NCBI GenBank assembly: GCA_009823505.1 | Contig: VZQC01006365.1 | Span: 740,649 to 804,648 of the forward strand | DNA length: 64,000 nt | Source of the DNA: Rhizomys pruinosus | Lineage: Eukaryota > Chordata > Mammalia > Rodentia > Spalacidae | Direction of reading: 5' to 3' | Shown: piece by piece, positions 45,820 through 58,456 of the stretch | Layout: each line of letters begins with the position of its first letter | How positions within the stretch are numbered: position 1 is the first letter of the stretch | Notes under the pieces: model-generated | What the model saw: the letters and a program-made list of their open reading frames with translations, nothing else | What the model was told of the DNA's origin: nothing | The model's database searches: none | Translations under genes and position numbers: made by a program

Positions 45820-47107
45820 CCTGCCCTCCTGGTCTCCCTGGCCAGCTTTGTCCCCAAACCTCCTTTCCATTGCCTTCAACTGGCCAAATTAGTTCTGAAT
45901 GTCCTTCTTTCAGGGTTCCCTTGCTCAAAATCCCATGCTGGATTGTCATATAAGGAAAGTCAGAGTTGCTGGAAGGGAGCAGGTGCACTGTGCCCAGTAG
46001 GCCTAGGATGCCTCCCCTGGGCAAGGTTTGGCTAGGTATGAAGTGCTCCTTTCTTAGCAGCTGTAGCTAAGTCCCTGGGTTTCCTGCCTTGCTCTTGGTC
46101 CTTCCTATACAGCTTCGTTTCCAATTCCCAAGGGCCCTGCCACTTGGTATTCAGCCTGTCCACATTTTGAACCTGATTGCCTATCCTGCTCATAGCCAAG
46201 GGGGATACAGACCACTACCTTTTCCTGGCTATGCTCAGGAGAACTCTGGCCCCTCTCATGATTCTGTGGGTTCTGTGCTAGAGTGGGAGTTTGCTTTCAG
46301 GCAACTCCATGGATTGTTGTGCTAATGAACCCTAGTTCCAAGGATTTGGATCTGTGAAGAATGGCTTCACATGGGTTGATTTCCCTTTTTTTTTTTTTTG
46401 GCCTGGGAATCAAGGAACCCTCAGTGGTGGTACATTACAATAGTGACTTTCACCCTGTGTCTCCGAATGCCCATGTGAACATATACTGAGGTGACCTAAC
46501 AATGGAATTGGGCTAAAGCCACAAACAGGTGGACAACTCTTTGTAACTCTTATTTGTAGCCTATTGGAGGCAGGATGCTGCCGATCTTCTAGTGGGAGAC
46601 TTTATCCATATCCAGTCCCATATCCAGACTTCGAAGTCCACACCAAATGCTGCTGGTGTCTGCTCCAAATCTCCAGGGCTCCAAATCGAGAGGTATTGAA
46701 AAACCCTGTCTGAATAGGTGTTCAAAGTGTGCTTCCCGATCCTCTCTAAGAATTCTTTCCTCCCCTGTCCCTATTGTTCTGGAAATATCAGTGCCTGGGT
46801 AAAGGGTACTACTCAGAAATGCTACACTGAATTTTAGCTGGGGTTTCATTCTGAGGGGCAGTGTTGGATGCTAATCTGGTTGCACCATGGTTGAGGATGC
46901 AGAGCCCATAAATCTGGGTAACTAAACCAAGCTCGTGAGACACAGAGGGATAGTCAGTTGGTTGGCTTCTGCTGACCAGGACCCTACCTCTGGAGCATTG
47001 TAGCAAAATCTAGGAAAAAGAGTCAGTTTTCAGGACCCAACAGCATGTTGAATCCCTCCTGAGGGAGGAAGGCTGTGGTGTCTCTTCTGGGAGAGGAGAA
47101 TAACTTC
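45820..47107. repeat. Diverged array unit Lb, full length
   Basis: About 1.29 kb, from GGTCTCCCTGGCCAGC to the GAATCCCTCCTGAGGG junction. It keeps the segment TTTGTCCCCAAACCTCC that core units lack, and has a T13 run at 46,388 where other units read TTTGTTTTGCC. Confidence 0.85.
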
Positions 47108-47926
47108 TGCTCATGAATGGGACAGGTCTTCTGGTATCCCTGGCCACCTTTGTCCCCAAACCGACCTTCTGTTGCATTGAACTGGCGAAGTAAGCCCCAA
47201 ACATCTTTCTATCAGGGTTCACTTGTGCCAAAACTCCATCTGTGGTTGGCATGTAAGGAAAGTAAGAGTTGCTGGAAGGCAACCCAGGTGCACTGTTCCC
47301 AGTAGGCCCAGGATGCTTCCCCTGGTCAATGTATGGCTAGGCAAGCTGTGATCCATTCTTAGGAGCTATGGTTAAGTCCCTGGGCTACCTGCCTTGCTCT
47401 GTCCTCCTTCTCCTGCTACCAAGGGTGCTGCTAATAGACACATCCCCTGTTATCATTTGAACTTGACTACCTGTCCTGTTCATAGCCAAAGCTGATACTA
47501 ACAACTACATTTCATCACTGTGTCCTGGGGAGCTCTGACCACAATCTCAATTCTGTGGGAATTGTGTGAGAGTGGCTGTTGCTGTCTGGCCAATCCACAC
47601 ATTGCTGTTGGGCTAATGAACCCTATTTTCAAGGACCCAGGGTACTATGAATAATGACTTCACATGGGTTGATTTCCCTTTGTTTTGCCTGGGAAGCACA
47701 GAGCCTTAAGTGTTGCCATATTACAAAAGTGACTTTAACCCCGGATCCCTGAATGCCCACATCCACAGATCCTGAGGGTTTACCAAGTTGACCTACCCAT
47801 GGAATTGGGAAAAGACATAAACCTCTCTGTAACTCTTGTCTGTAGCCTACTGGAGGCAGGGCCCTGCCTGTCTTTCAGTGGGAGATTTTGGGGTCCCAAT
47901 CCAGACTTTGAGGTCCACACCAAAGT
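47108..47926. repeat. Diverged array unit Lc, 3'-truncated
   Basis: It starts like Lb (CTGGCCACCTTTGTCCCC) but at about 47,926 jumps from CCACACCAAA into TCCCAGTTACAGGAAGCC, a phase belonging to the next unit, so roughly 450-500 bases are missing. Confidence 0.8.
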
Positions 47927-48536
47927 CCCAGTTACAGGAAGCCAACAGGTGCATGCAGCCTGGTAGCTCCAGGAAGAGTCCCCTGGGCAGTGTATGGCTA
48001 GGCCTCTGTGATCCCTTCTTTGGAGCTATGGTTAACTGTCTGGGACTCTTGCCTTCCTCTATGCCTTTCCTTCACTGCTACCACTCTCCAGGGGCCCTTC
48101 CAGCAGACAGGCAGTGCATCCTCCTTCCATTGTTGCAGCCTGACATGTTCACTTCAAAGTGGGTACTGAAGACTAATTTTTCTTGGCTGTTAGCAGAGGC
48201 CCCACAACTCCAACACACAATCCACATATTTCGGGTTCCATGTCTAGTGGGGGTTTGCCATGTGGCTGCAAAATCCAGGGATTTTTGCTGGGCTAATGAA
48301 CCCTGTTCCAAGGACCCAGTTGTCTGTCAGGCATGGCTTCACAGGGCTTGATTTCCCTTGGTTTTGCCTGGGAATAAAGGAGCCCTAGGTGGTGACACAT
48401 TATAATACTGACCTTGACCCCAGATCCCTGAATGCCCATGTCACATATCTTCAGTGCTTACCCAGGTGACCTAGCCATGGAAATACGAAAGCCATACCCC
48501 AGTGGACACTTCTTTGAAACTCCTGTTTATATACCA
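47927..48536. repeat. Diverged array unit Ld, truncated at both sides
   Basis: Runs from TCCCAGTTACAGGAAGCC to GAAACTCCTGTTTATATACC, then jumps back to TACCACTCTCCAGGAGG. Confidence 0.8.
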
Positions 48537-49175
48537 GCTACCACTCTCCAGGAGGCTTACAGGAGACAGGCAGCCTGTCCTCTTTCCATTGTTGTAGCCT
48601 GTCCTGTTCACAGCCAAAGGGGGTACTGACAACTAATTTTTCATGGCTGTTCTCAGAAGAGGCCCCCCCACCCAAACACACAATCCCATATTCCGGGTTC
48701 TGTGTGGAGTAGTAGTTTGCCCTCTGGCTGCAAACTCCAGGGATTTGTGCTGGGCTAAAGAACCCTGCTTCCAGGGACCCAGAAGGGGTCCCTTCCAGGG
48801 ACCAGAAGGTAAAGAAGGGCTTCACATGGCTTGATTTCCCTTTGTTTTGCCTGGGAATCACAGAGCCCAAGGTGGTGACACATTACAATACTGACTTTGA
48901 ACCCAGATCCCTGAATTCCCGTGTCACATATTCAGGGCTTATCCAGGTAGCCTAGCCATGGAAATGGGAAAGCCATACCCCAGTGGCCACCATTTTGAAA
49001 CTCCTGTTTATATCCTTCTTGGAAGCAGGATGTTGCCCATCTTCCAGTGGGAGGCTTTGGGTTCCCAGGTCCAGCCTTTGAGCTCCTTCCAAAATGATGC
49101 TGTGACTGCTCTAGTTACTGGCTCCAGGGCTCCAAATCCAGTGGTATTGAAAAATTGTGTCTGAACAGACCTTCC
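48537..49175. repeat. Diverged array unit Le, cut by an insert
   Basis: Continues to GACCTTCCACC, where the L1-tailed element interrupts the array. In core units this word continues into GTGTGTTTTCTG. Confidence 0.8.
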
Positions 49176-49179
49176 ACCG

Positions 49180-50230
49180 TATAATTAGGTAATTGGTGCA
49201 TTTTGCAAGTACCGTTGTCCAAATTTTGAACAACCCAAGGTTCCCATAGTCCCTTTGGTGATGCTTGTATGCACAGGCATGTTGATCAATTAGGAGTCCA
49301 GTCTATATTGCTGTAGTCTCTCATGATTCACCCCCTATCTCCCGCAGCCCTTACATTCTACCATGCCTCCTCTTCCACAATTCGTTCCCTAGGCTTTGGG
49401 AAAGGGGCACAAGTGGGTGAGAAGAAAACAGTCTATTTTCTTTGGAGTTGTCATTTTGGACTCTAGTCTGCTCAGGTTGTTTCCCTTCATGGGTTGACAG
49501 CTTATCCAGTGATACCTTTTTAGTCATACTAACAAAGCACAAGCAATTGGATGTACAGGCATTTAAGCAGTACTAATTATTATGGCAAGCTAAGCTGTGA
49601 GTATAGACACAGATGCTTGGATGGTATGCTAATCCGCAAACTGTAGTTTCTCTATAAAGAGTGACAAGTTCTTATTGTGGCTTATAACATCTCCTAACCA
49701 CTAGAGGACATAAGCTTTTGGCATCCTCTGTGAGTTATTCCTCCAAGGAGAGAGCTAATAGCCAATTAGATTTGGGATATATATAGACACATGGCTGCCA
49801 CCATTGCACAGTATCTCCAGGCAGTTGAGGTGTGGCAGATACTGACGGAGGAGTCTTGCTTGTCTCAAGGAGACCAATATTTTGTTGTATTGCTTTAGTG
49901 GCCTTGGTAACGCTCTCTGGCATTTCAGAGGCCAGTTGTACGTTAGCAAGTGACATCTCATAACATTTTTTTCATGCCCAAACCAGGTCTTCAACAACAG
50001 GGACTTACTGCCTTTCTCCTTGCATATATCCCACTTATCTGCAAAAGGCCTTTATAATTTGGGGGGGTTGCTGTTTGTATCCCCTAGCCAACATCTCCTA
50101 GGCAGAATAGTTCATTGCTAATGTCAGAGCTTTCCTGTACTAATATATTGTGCTTAATTACACAGCTTATAAAGACTTTACTATTGAATTTGACTCTAGA
50201 TAGTGAATTATGCTTTCACAGTTCCTATGC
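49180..50230 (-). mobile_element. L1-tailed element, second copy, inserted in the array
   Basis: Homologous to 8,830-9,965: TACATTCTACCATGCC, CTCCAAGGAGAGAGC, AGCCAATTAG, GGAGTCTTGCTT, CCAACATCTCC, ending at the same TATCAGTCAATTA word. It lacks the typical L1 3' terminus found at 8,635-8,800, so its 3' end is truncated or replaced. Minus-strand frames at 49,735-49,997 correspond to those at 9,421-9,774 but differ by frameshifts, so there is no evidence of coding. Confidence 0.75.
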
Positions 50231-51015
50231 CTATCAGTCAATTAAAAAAGGGTAGTTATACCTGTTTTATAAGAAATTACCACTATAACACTTAGCTCTA
50301 ATTTACAGTTAGGGAATGATTTCAGTACCAATATGTTTTTTTTTTTCCTATAAAGGGGAGAGGTAGGAAGGTTTCTCAGCATCTGGAAGGTAAAATTCCT
50401 TAGGGCCCATTATAAACAGTTCACCCCAATAGAATTCAGAGAGATGCTTAGTGTGTGTGACTCAGACAGTCTGAGGTTCCGCTTTCTTTAATGTTCAGAT
50501 GGGTCAGCCTCTCTGCTGGCATTTCCCAGTCCATCCTGCACAGCCAAAATTTGTACATTTTCAGGCATTTAGATTGGTGATTTTTACCTCTGTGAACATA
50601 CAATTCTCCCATTGTTAGTTTCAGGATCTCAAAATTGAAAATTTATCAAAAGGATTGGAATAAAGAGTTTTTCCATTTGTATCCCAGAAGAGATACTATC
50701 CAAACCTCCCAAATGCCTCTTTTTGTTATTTTAAATTTTTATGTTTTGACCTATAGATGCGTAAGTTGTATTACACATACCCATAAACAGGAGCCTAGGC
50801 TTAAGTTTTCATTGAATTTACCCAAACTGTTTCTCACTGACTGTATGCTACTTATTTGGGAAGTAAATTTAAGTTTAATTCCTTTAACTTGTTCTGCCTG
50901 GAGCAGAGCCTGGCTGCTCCAGAGGATCCTAGCAGGTACAAAACCTGAGACCTCAACACAGGACCACAGTGATGTCTTTTTAAAATACTCAGTATTCCGG
51001 GCCCAACAGAATTTT
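50231..51015. other. Unassigned sequence between insert and core array
   Basis: Not related to the array unit until about 50,993, and no repeat recognised. Minus- and plus-strand frames near 50,635-51,113 run across the array junction and look like chance. Confidence 0.45.
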
Positions 51016-52256
51016 GAATCCCTCCTCTGGTTGGAGGGCCCTGTGGGCCTTTCTGGAAGCGGTGAATAACTTCTGTTCAGTAATGAGACAGGTCCTGGTC
51101 CTATTTCATTCACTGGGCCCAGTAAGCTATGACCCTCCTCCTTTCATGCCATGCCACTGAATACCCACTTACAGCAATCATCAGGTGCACTGGTCCTGGT
51201 AGTCCCAGGAAAAATCCCCTGGGCAATGTATGGCTGGCAAGCTGTGGTCCCTTCTTAGGAGTTATGGGTCAGTCCCTGGGCATTCTGCACTGCTCTCTGT
51301 CCTTCCTTTCCTGTTACCACTTTCCAGGCTTCCGACCACTAGACAGTGAGCCTATCATGTGTCAGCTGTTTCTGCCTGCCCTGTTCACAGCCAAGCAGTG
51401 TACCTAACACTATCCTTGCATGGCTGTTCCCAGCAGAGCACTCTCAGGATTTCAGATATGAATGATTCTCTGTAGAATGGTACTTTGTGTCAGCAACTAA
51501 CTCTATGGATAGGTGTTGTGCTAATGAAGCCTGCTTCAAACGATCCAGGTATCTGTGAAGAATGCCTTCAAATGGCTTGATTTGCCTTTGTTTTGCCTGG
51601 GAATAATTGAGCCCTGACTACTGACTCACTCCAATAGTAACTTTCATGCCCGGAAACCATGAATGCTCTCAGCCCAATGTCCTGAGGGTTTCCCAAGTTG
51701 GCCTAGGCACGGAATTGGGAAAAGCCATAACCCTCTATGTAACTCCTGTTTGTAGCCTGGTGGACACAAGTCCCTGCCCATCTTCAAGTGGGAGACTTTG
51801 GGGTCCCAAGTCTGGCCTTGAGCTCTTTAGGAAAGGTTGTTTTGAGTGCATGATTTGCTGGCTCCAGAGCTCCAATTCCAGATGGATTCAAATTGTCTGT
51901 CTGAATAGGCCTTCCATGTGTGTTTTCTGTTCATGTATCTTAACTCACTTCCCCTCCCCCCACCCCCACAGACACACCTTCTCTGTACTGTTCTGTAAGC
52001 ATCCATGTCAGTGTAACAGGCACTACCCTGATATGCTACACTGAATTTTACCTGGGGTTTCCTTTTGTGGGACAGTATTGAAGTCCAGTCTGGCTGCACC
52101 ATGTTCAGGTGTCCAGAGCCCAGAATTGCGGGCAACTGGAACAAACTCGTGAGGGACTGAGGGATAGTCAGTTGATTGGCTACTCCTGCAATGCTTTTGG
52201 GCCATTACAAGGAAGCCCTGGAAAAAGAGTCAGTTTTCCTGGCCCACCAGCCTTTT
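51016..52256. repeat. Array unit U1 (class A)
   Basis: Class A variants: CCAGCAGAGCACTCTCAGG at about 51,430 and AAGCAGTGTACC at 51,394. A 92-codon + frame (51,129-51,407) is open here. Confidence 0.93.
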
Positions 52257-53496
52257 GAATCCCTCCTCTGGGGGGGGGGGCTTTTTTCCTTTCTGGAAGC
52301 GGTGTGTAACTTCTGTTCAGTAGTGAGACAGGTCCTGGTCCTATTTCATTCAATGGGCCCAGTAAGCTATGACCCTCCTCCTTTCATGCCATGCCACTGA
52401 ATACCCACTTACAGCAACCATCAGGTGCACTGATCCTGGTAGTCCCAGGAAGAATCCCCTGGGCAATGTGTGGTTGGCAAGCTGTGGTTCCTTCTTAGGA
52501 GTTATGGGTCAGTCCCTGGGCTTCCTGCACTGCTCTCTGTCCTTTCTTTCCTGTTACCACTTTCCAGGCTTCTGACCACTAGACAGTGAGCCTATCATGT
52601 GTCAGCTGTTGCTGCCTGTCCTGTTCACAGCCAAGCAGGGTACCTAACAGTATCCTTGCATGGCTGTTCCCAGCCGAGCTCTGTCAGCACTTCAGATATG
52701 AATAGTTCTCTGTAGATGGGTAGTTTGTTTCAGCCACTAAATCCATGGAGAGGTGTTGTTCTAATGAACCCTGTTTCCAAGAATCCAGGGATCTGTGATG
52801 AATGCCTTCAAGTGGCTTGATTTCCCTTTGTTTCGCCTGGGAATAATTGAGCCCTGACTACTGACTCACTGCAATAGTGACTTTGACCACTCGGAACCCT
52901 GAATGCCCTCAGCCCCATGTCCTGAGGGTTTCCCAAGTTGGCCTAGCCACGGAATTGGGAAAAACCATAACCCTCTATGTAACTCCTGTTTGTAGCCTGG
53001 TGGACACAAGTCCCTGCCCATCTTCAAGTGGGAGACTTTGGGGTCCCAAGTCTGGCCTTGAGCTCTTTAGGAAAGGTTCTTTTGAGTGCATGATTTACTG
53101 GCTCCAGAGCTCCAAATCCAGATCGATTCAAATAGTCTGTCTGAATAGGCCTTCCATGTGTGTTTTCTGTTCATGTATATTGACTCACTTCCCCTCCCCC
53201 CACGCCCATAGACACACCTTGTCTGTACTGTTCTGTAAGCATCCATGTCGGTATAACAGGTACTACCCTGATATGGTACACTGAATTTTACCTATGGTGT
53301 CCTTTTGTGGGACGGTATTGGAGTCCAATCTGGCCGAAACATGTTCAGGTGTCCTGAACCCAGAATCGAGGACAACTGGACCAAACTCGTGAGGCACTGA
53401 GGGATAGTCAGTTGGTTGGCTACTCCTGCAATGCTTTTGGGCCATTACAGGGAAGTCCTGGAAAAAGAGTCAGTTTTCCTGGCCCAGCAGCCTTTG
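52257..53496. repeat. Array unit U2 (class B)
   Basis: Has a G10 run near 52,270 followed by a T run, replacing GGGAGGGCCCTG of other units. Reads CCAGCCGAGCTCTGTCAGC and AAGCAGGGTACC. Confidence 0.93.
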
Positions 53497-54735
53497 GAAT
53501 CCCTCCTCTTAGGGAGAGCCCTGTTGTCCTTTCTGGAAGCAGTGAATAACTTCTATTCATGAATGAGACAGGTTCTGGTCCTATTTCATTCAATGGGCCC
53601 AGTAAGGTATGACCCTCCTTCTTTCATGCCATGGCACTTAATACCCACTTACAGCAACCATCAGGTGCACTGGTCCTGGTAGTCCCAGGAAGAATCCCCT
53701 GGGCAATGTATGGTTGGCAAGCTGTGGTCCCTTCTTAGGAGTTATGGGTCAGTACCTGGGCTTCCTGCACTGCTCTCTGTCCTTCCTTTTCTGTTACCTC
53801 TTTCCAGGCTTCCGACCACTAGACAGTGAGCCTATCATGTGTCAGCTGTTGCTGCCTGTCCTGTTCACTGCCAAGGAGGGTTCCTAACACTATCCTTGCA
53901 TAGCTGTTCCCAGGACAGCTCTGTCATCACTTCAGATATGAATGGTTCTCTGTAGAGTGGTAGTTTGTTTCAGGCACTAAATCCATGGATAGGTGTTGTG
54001 CTAATGAACACTGCTTCCAAGGATCCAGGGATCTGTGATGAATGCCTTCAAGTGGCTTGATTTCCCTTTGTTTTGCCTGGGAATAATTGAGCCCTGAGTA
54101 CTGCCTCATTCCAGTATTGACTTTGATCCCATGGAACCCTGAATGCACTCAGTCCCATGTCCTAAGCATTGACCACGTTGACGTAGTCACAGAATTGCAA
54201 AATGCCATAACCCTCTATGGAACTCCTGTTTGTAGCCTGGTGGACACAAGTCACTGCCCATCTTCAAGTGGGGGACTTTGGGGTCCCAAGTCTGGCCTTG
54301 AGCTCTTTAGGAAAGGTTCTTTTGAGTGCACAATTTACTGACTCCAGAGCTCCAAATCCAGATCGATTCAAATAGTCTGTCTGAATAGGGCTTTCATGAG
54401 TGTTTTCTGTTCATGTATATTGACTCACTTCCCCTTCCCACACACCCAAAGACACTCCTTCTCTGTACTGTTCTGTAATCATACATGTCCATGTTATAGG
54501 TACTACCCTGATATGCTACACTGAATTTTACCTCGGGTTTCCTTTTGTTGGACAGTATTGGAATCCATCTAGCTGAACCATGTTTAGGTGTCCAGAGCAC
54601 AGAATCGCCGGCAACTGGACCAAACTCATGAGGGACTGAGGGATAGTCAGTTGGTTGGCTACACCTGCAATGCTTCTGGGCCATTACAAGGTAGTCCTGG
54701 AAAAAGATACAGTTTTCCTGGCTCAGCAGCCTTTT
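53497..54735. repeat. Array unit U3 (class C)
   Basis: Class C variants: GTGGGGGACTTTGG (54,268), GAGTGCACAATTTAC (54,325), GGGCTTTCATGAGTG (54,388), GGAATCCATCTAGCTGAACC (54,560). The 92-codon frame has an early stop (CACTTAATACC at 53,635). Confidence 0.93.
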
Positions 54736-55976
54736 GTATCCCTCCTCTGGGGGGAGGGCCCTGTTGTCCTTTGTGGAAGCGGTGTGTTACTTCTGTTCAG
54801 GAATGAGACAGGTCCTGGTCTATATCATTCAATGGGGCCAGTAAGCTATGTCCATCCTTCTTTCATGCCATGCCACTGAATACCCACTTACAGCAACCAT
54901 CAGGTGCACTGGTCCTGGTAGTCCCAGGAAAAATCCCCTGGGCAATGTATAGTTAAAAAGCTGTGGTCCCTTCTTAGGAGTTATGGGTCAGTACTTGGGC
55001 TTCCTGCACTGCTCTCTGTCCTTCCTTTCCTGTTACCACTTTCCAGGCTTCCGACCACTAGTCAGTGAGCCTATCATGTGTCAGCTGTTGCTGTCTGTCC
55101 TGTTCACAGCCAAGCAGTCTACCTAACACTATCCTTGCATGGCTGTTCCCAGCAGAGCACTCTCAGGATTTCAGATATGAATGGTTCTCTGTAGAGTGGT
55201 AGTTTGTTTCACCCACTAAATCGATGGAGAGGTTTTGTGTTAATGAACCCTGCTTCCAGGGATCCAGGGATCTGTGATGAATGCCTTCAAGTGGCTTGAT
55301 TTGCCTTTGTTTCGCCTGGGAATAATTGAGCCCTGAGTACTGCCTCATTCCAATATTGATTTCGACCCCCCCCCAGAAACCTGAATGCCCTCAGTTGCAT
55401 GTCCTGAGGGTTTACCAAGTTGGCCTAGCCACAGAATTGGGAAATGCCATAACCCTCTATGTAACTCCTGATTGTATCCTGGTGGACACAAGTCCCTGCC
55501 CATCTTCAAGTGGGAGAATTTGGGTTCCCAATTCTGGCCTTGAGTTGTTTAGGAAGTTTGTTTTGAGTGCATGATTTACTGGCTCCAGAGCTCCAATTCC
55601 AGATGGATTCAAATACTCTGTCTGAATAGGCTTTCCATGTGTGTTTTCTGTTCATGTATATTGACTCACTTCCCCTCACCACATCCCCGTAGACACACCT
55701 TATCTATACTGTGCTGTACGCATCCATGTTGGTTTAACAGGTACTACCCTGATATGCTACACTGAATTTTACCTGGGGTTTCCTTTTGTGGGACAGTATT
55801 GTAGTCCAATCTGGCTGCACCATGTTCAGGTGTCCAGAGCCCAGAATCTCGGGCAACTGGACCAAACTTGCAAGGCACTGAGGGATAGTCAGTTGATTGG
55901 ATATTCCTGCAATGCCTCTAGGCCATTCAGGGAAGTACAGGAAAAAGAGACGGTTTTCCTGGCCCACCAGCCTTTT
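54736..55976. repeat. Array unit U4 (class A)
   Basis: CCAGCAGAGCACTCTCAGG as in U1. AAGCAGTCTACC is one base from U1 and U7. The start codon of the 92-codon frame is lost (CTATGTCCATCC). Confidence 0.93.
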
Positions 55977-57215
55977 GAATCCCTCCTCTCGGGGGACGGC
56001 CCAGTTGTCTTTTCTGGAAGTGGTGAATAACTTCTGTTCAGAAATCAGACAGGTCCTGCTCCTATTTCATTCAATGGGCCCAGTAAGCTATGACCCTCCT
56101 TCTTTCATGCCATGCCACTGAATGCCCACTTATAGCAACCTTCAGGTACTCTGGTCCTTGTAGTCCCAGAAAAAAACCTCTGGGCAATATATGGTCAGCA
56201 AGCTGTGGTCCCTTAGGAATTATGGGTCAGTCCCTGGGCTTCCTGCACTGCTCTCTGTCCTTCCTTTCCTGTTACCACATTCCAGGCATCCAACAACTAG
56301 ACAGTGAGCCTATCATGAGTCAGCTGTTGCTCCCTATCCTGTTCACAGCCAAGCAGGGTACCTAACACTATCCTTGCATGGCTGTTCCCAGGACAGCTCT
56401 GTTAGCACTGCAGATATGAATGGTTCTCTGTAGAGTAGTGCTTTGTGTCTGCCACTAACTCCATGGATAGGTGTTGTGCTAATTGAACCCTGCTTCCAGG
56501 GATCCAAGGATCTGTGAAGAATGACTTCATGTGGCTTGATTTGCCTTTGTTTTGCCTGGGAATAATTGAGCCCTGACTATTTACTCACTCCAATAGTAAC
56601 TTTGACCCCTGGAAACCCTGAATGCCCTCAGCACCATGTCCTGAGTGTTTACCAAGCTGGCCTAGGCACGGAATTGGGAAAAGCCATAACCCTCTATGTA
56701 ACTCCTGTTTGTAGCCTGGTGGACACAAGTCCCTGCCCATCTTCAAGTGGGAGACTTTGGCGTCCCAAGTCTGGCGGTGAGCTCCTTAGGAAAGGTTATT
56801 TTGAGTGCTCGATTTGCTGGCTCCTGAGCTCCAAATCCACATGGATTCAAATAGTCTGTCTGAACAGGCCTTTAATGAGTGTTTTCTGTTCATGTATATT
56901 GACGCACTTCCCCTCCCCCCACCACCATAGACACACATTCTCTGTACTGTTCTGTAAGCATCCATGTCTTTGTAACAGGTGCTACCCCGATATGCTACAC
57001 TGAATTTTACCTGGGGTTTCCTTTTGTGGGACAGTATTGGAGTCCAATCTGGCTGCACCATGTTCAGGTGTCCAGAGCGCAGAATCGCAGGCAACTGGAC
57101 CAAACTCGTGAGGGACTTAGGGATAGTCATTTGGTTGGCTACTCCTGCAATGCTTCTGGGCCATTACAAGGAAGCCCTGGAAAAAGAGTCAGTTTTCCTG
57201 GCCCACCAGCCTTTT
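55977..57215. repeat. Array unit U5 (class B)
   Basis: CCAGGACAGCTCTGTTAGC and AAGCAGGGTACC. A few bases are missing around GTCCCTTAGGAATTATG (56,208) relative to the other units. Confidence 0.93.
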
Positions 57216-58456
57216 GAATCCCTCCTCTGGGGGAGGGCCCTGTGGTCCTTTCTGGAAACCGTGAATAACTTCTGTTAAGGAATGAGACAGGTCCTGGTCT
57301 TATTTCATTCAATGGGCCCAGTAAGCTATGACCCTCCTTCTTTCATGCCATAGCACTGAATACCCACTTACCGCAACCATCAGGTGCACTGGTCCTGGTA
57401 GTCCCAGGAAGAATCGCCTGGGCAATGTATGGATAGCAAACTGTGGTCCCTTCTTGGGAGTTATAGGTCAGTCCCTGGCCTTCCTGCACTGCTCTCTGTC
57501 CTTCCTTTCCTGTTACCACTTTCCAGGCTTCCGACCACTAGACAGTGAGCCTATCATGTGTCAGCTCTTGCTGCCTGTCCTGTTCACAGCCAAGCAGGGT
57601 ACCTAACACTATGCTTGCATAGCTGTTCCCAGGACAGCTCTGTCAGCACTTCAGATATGAATTGTTCTCTGTAGAGTGGTAGTTTGTGTCAGCCACTAAC
57701 TCCATGGTTAGGTGTTCTGCTAATGAACACAACTTCCAGGGATCCAGGGATCTGTGCAGAATGGCTTCAAGTGGCTTGATTTTCCTTTCTTTTGTCTGGG
57801 AATAATTGAGCCCTGACTACTGCCTTACTCCAATAGTGAATTTGACCCCCCCGGAACCATGAATGCCCTCACTGCCATGTCCTGAAGATTGACCAAGTTG
57901 AACTAGCCACAGAATTGGGAAATGCCATAACCCTCTATGTAACTCCTGTTTGTAGCCTGGTGGACACAAGTCCCTGTCTATCTTCAAGTGGGGGACTTTG
58001 GGGTCCCAAGTCTGGCCTTGAGCTCTTTAGGAAAGGTTGTTTTGAGTGCACGATTTACTGGCTCCAGAGCTCAAAATCCAGATGGATTCAAATAATCTGT
58101 GTGAATAGGGCTTTCATGAGTGTTTTCTGTTCATGTATATTGACTCACTTCCCCTCCCCACCCCCCCTATAGACACACATTCTCTGTCCTGTTCTATAAG
58201 CATCCATGTCAGTGTAACAGGTACTACCCTGATATGCTACACTGAATTTTACCTGGGGTTTCCTTTTGTGGGACAGTATTGGAATCCATCTGGCTGAACC
58301 ATGTTCAGGTGTCCAGAGCACAGAATCGCCAGCAACTGGACCAAACTCATGAGGGACTGAGGGATAGTCAGTTGGTTGGCTACTCCTGCAATGCTTCTGG
58401 GCCATTACAAGGAAGTCCTGGAAAAAGATACAGCTTTCCTGGCTCAGCAGCCTTTT
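57216..58456. repeat. Array unit U6 (class C)
   Basis: Shares with U3 GTGGGGGACTTTGG (57,986), GAGTGCACGATTTAC (58,044), GGGCTTTCATGAGTG (58,107) and GGAATCCATCTGGCTGAACC (58,280). Confidence 0.93.

Noticed and set aside
56566..57130. Longer overlapping frames on both strands of array units (up to about 145 codons)
   Set aside because: Both strands are open in the same place, lengths vary between units because of small indels, and products are low-complexity or unrecognisable. This is expected by chance in a GC-balanced repeat.
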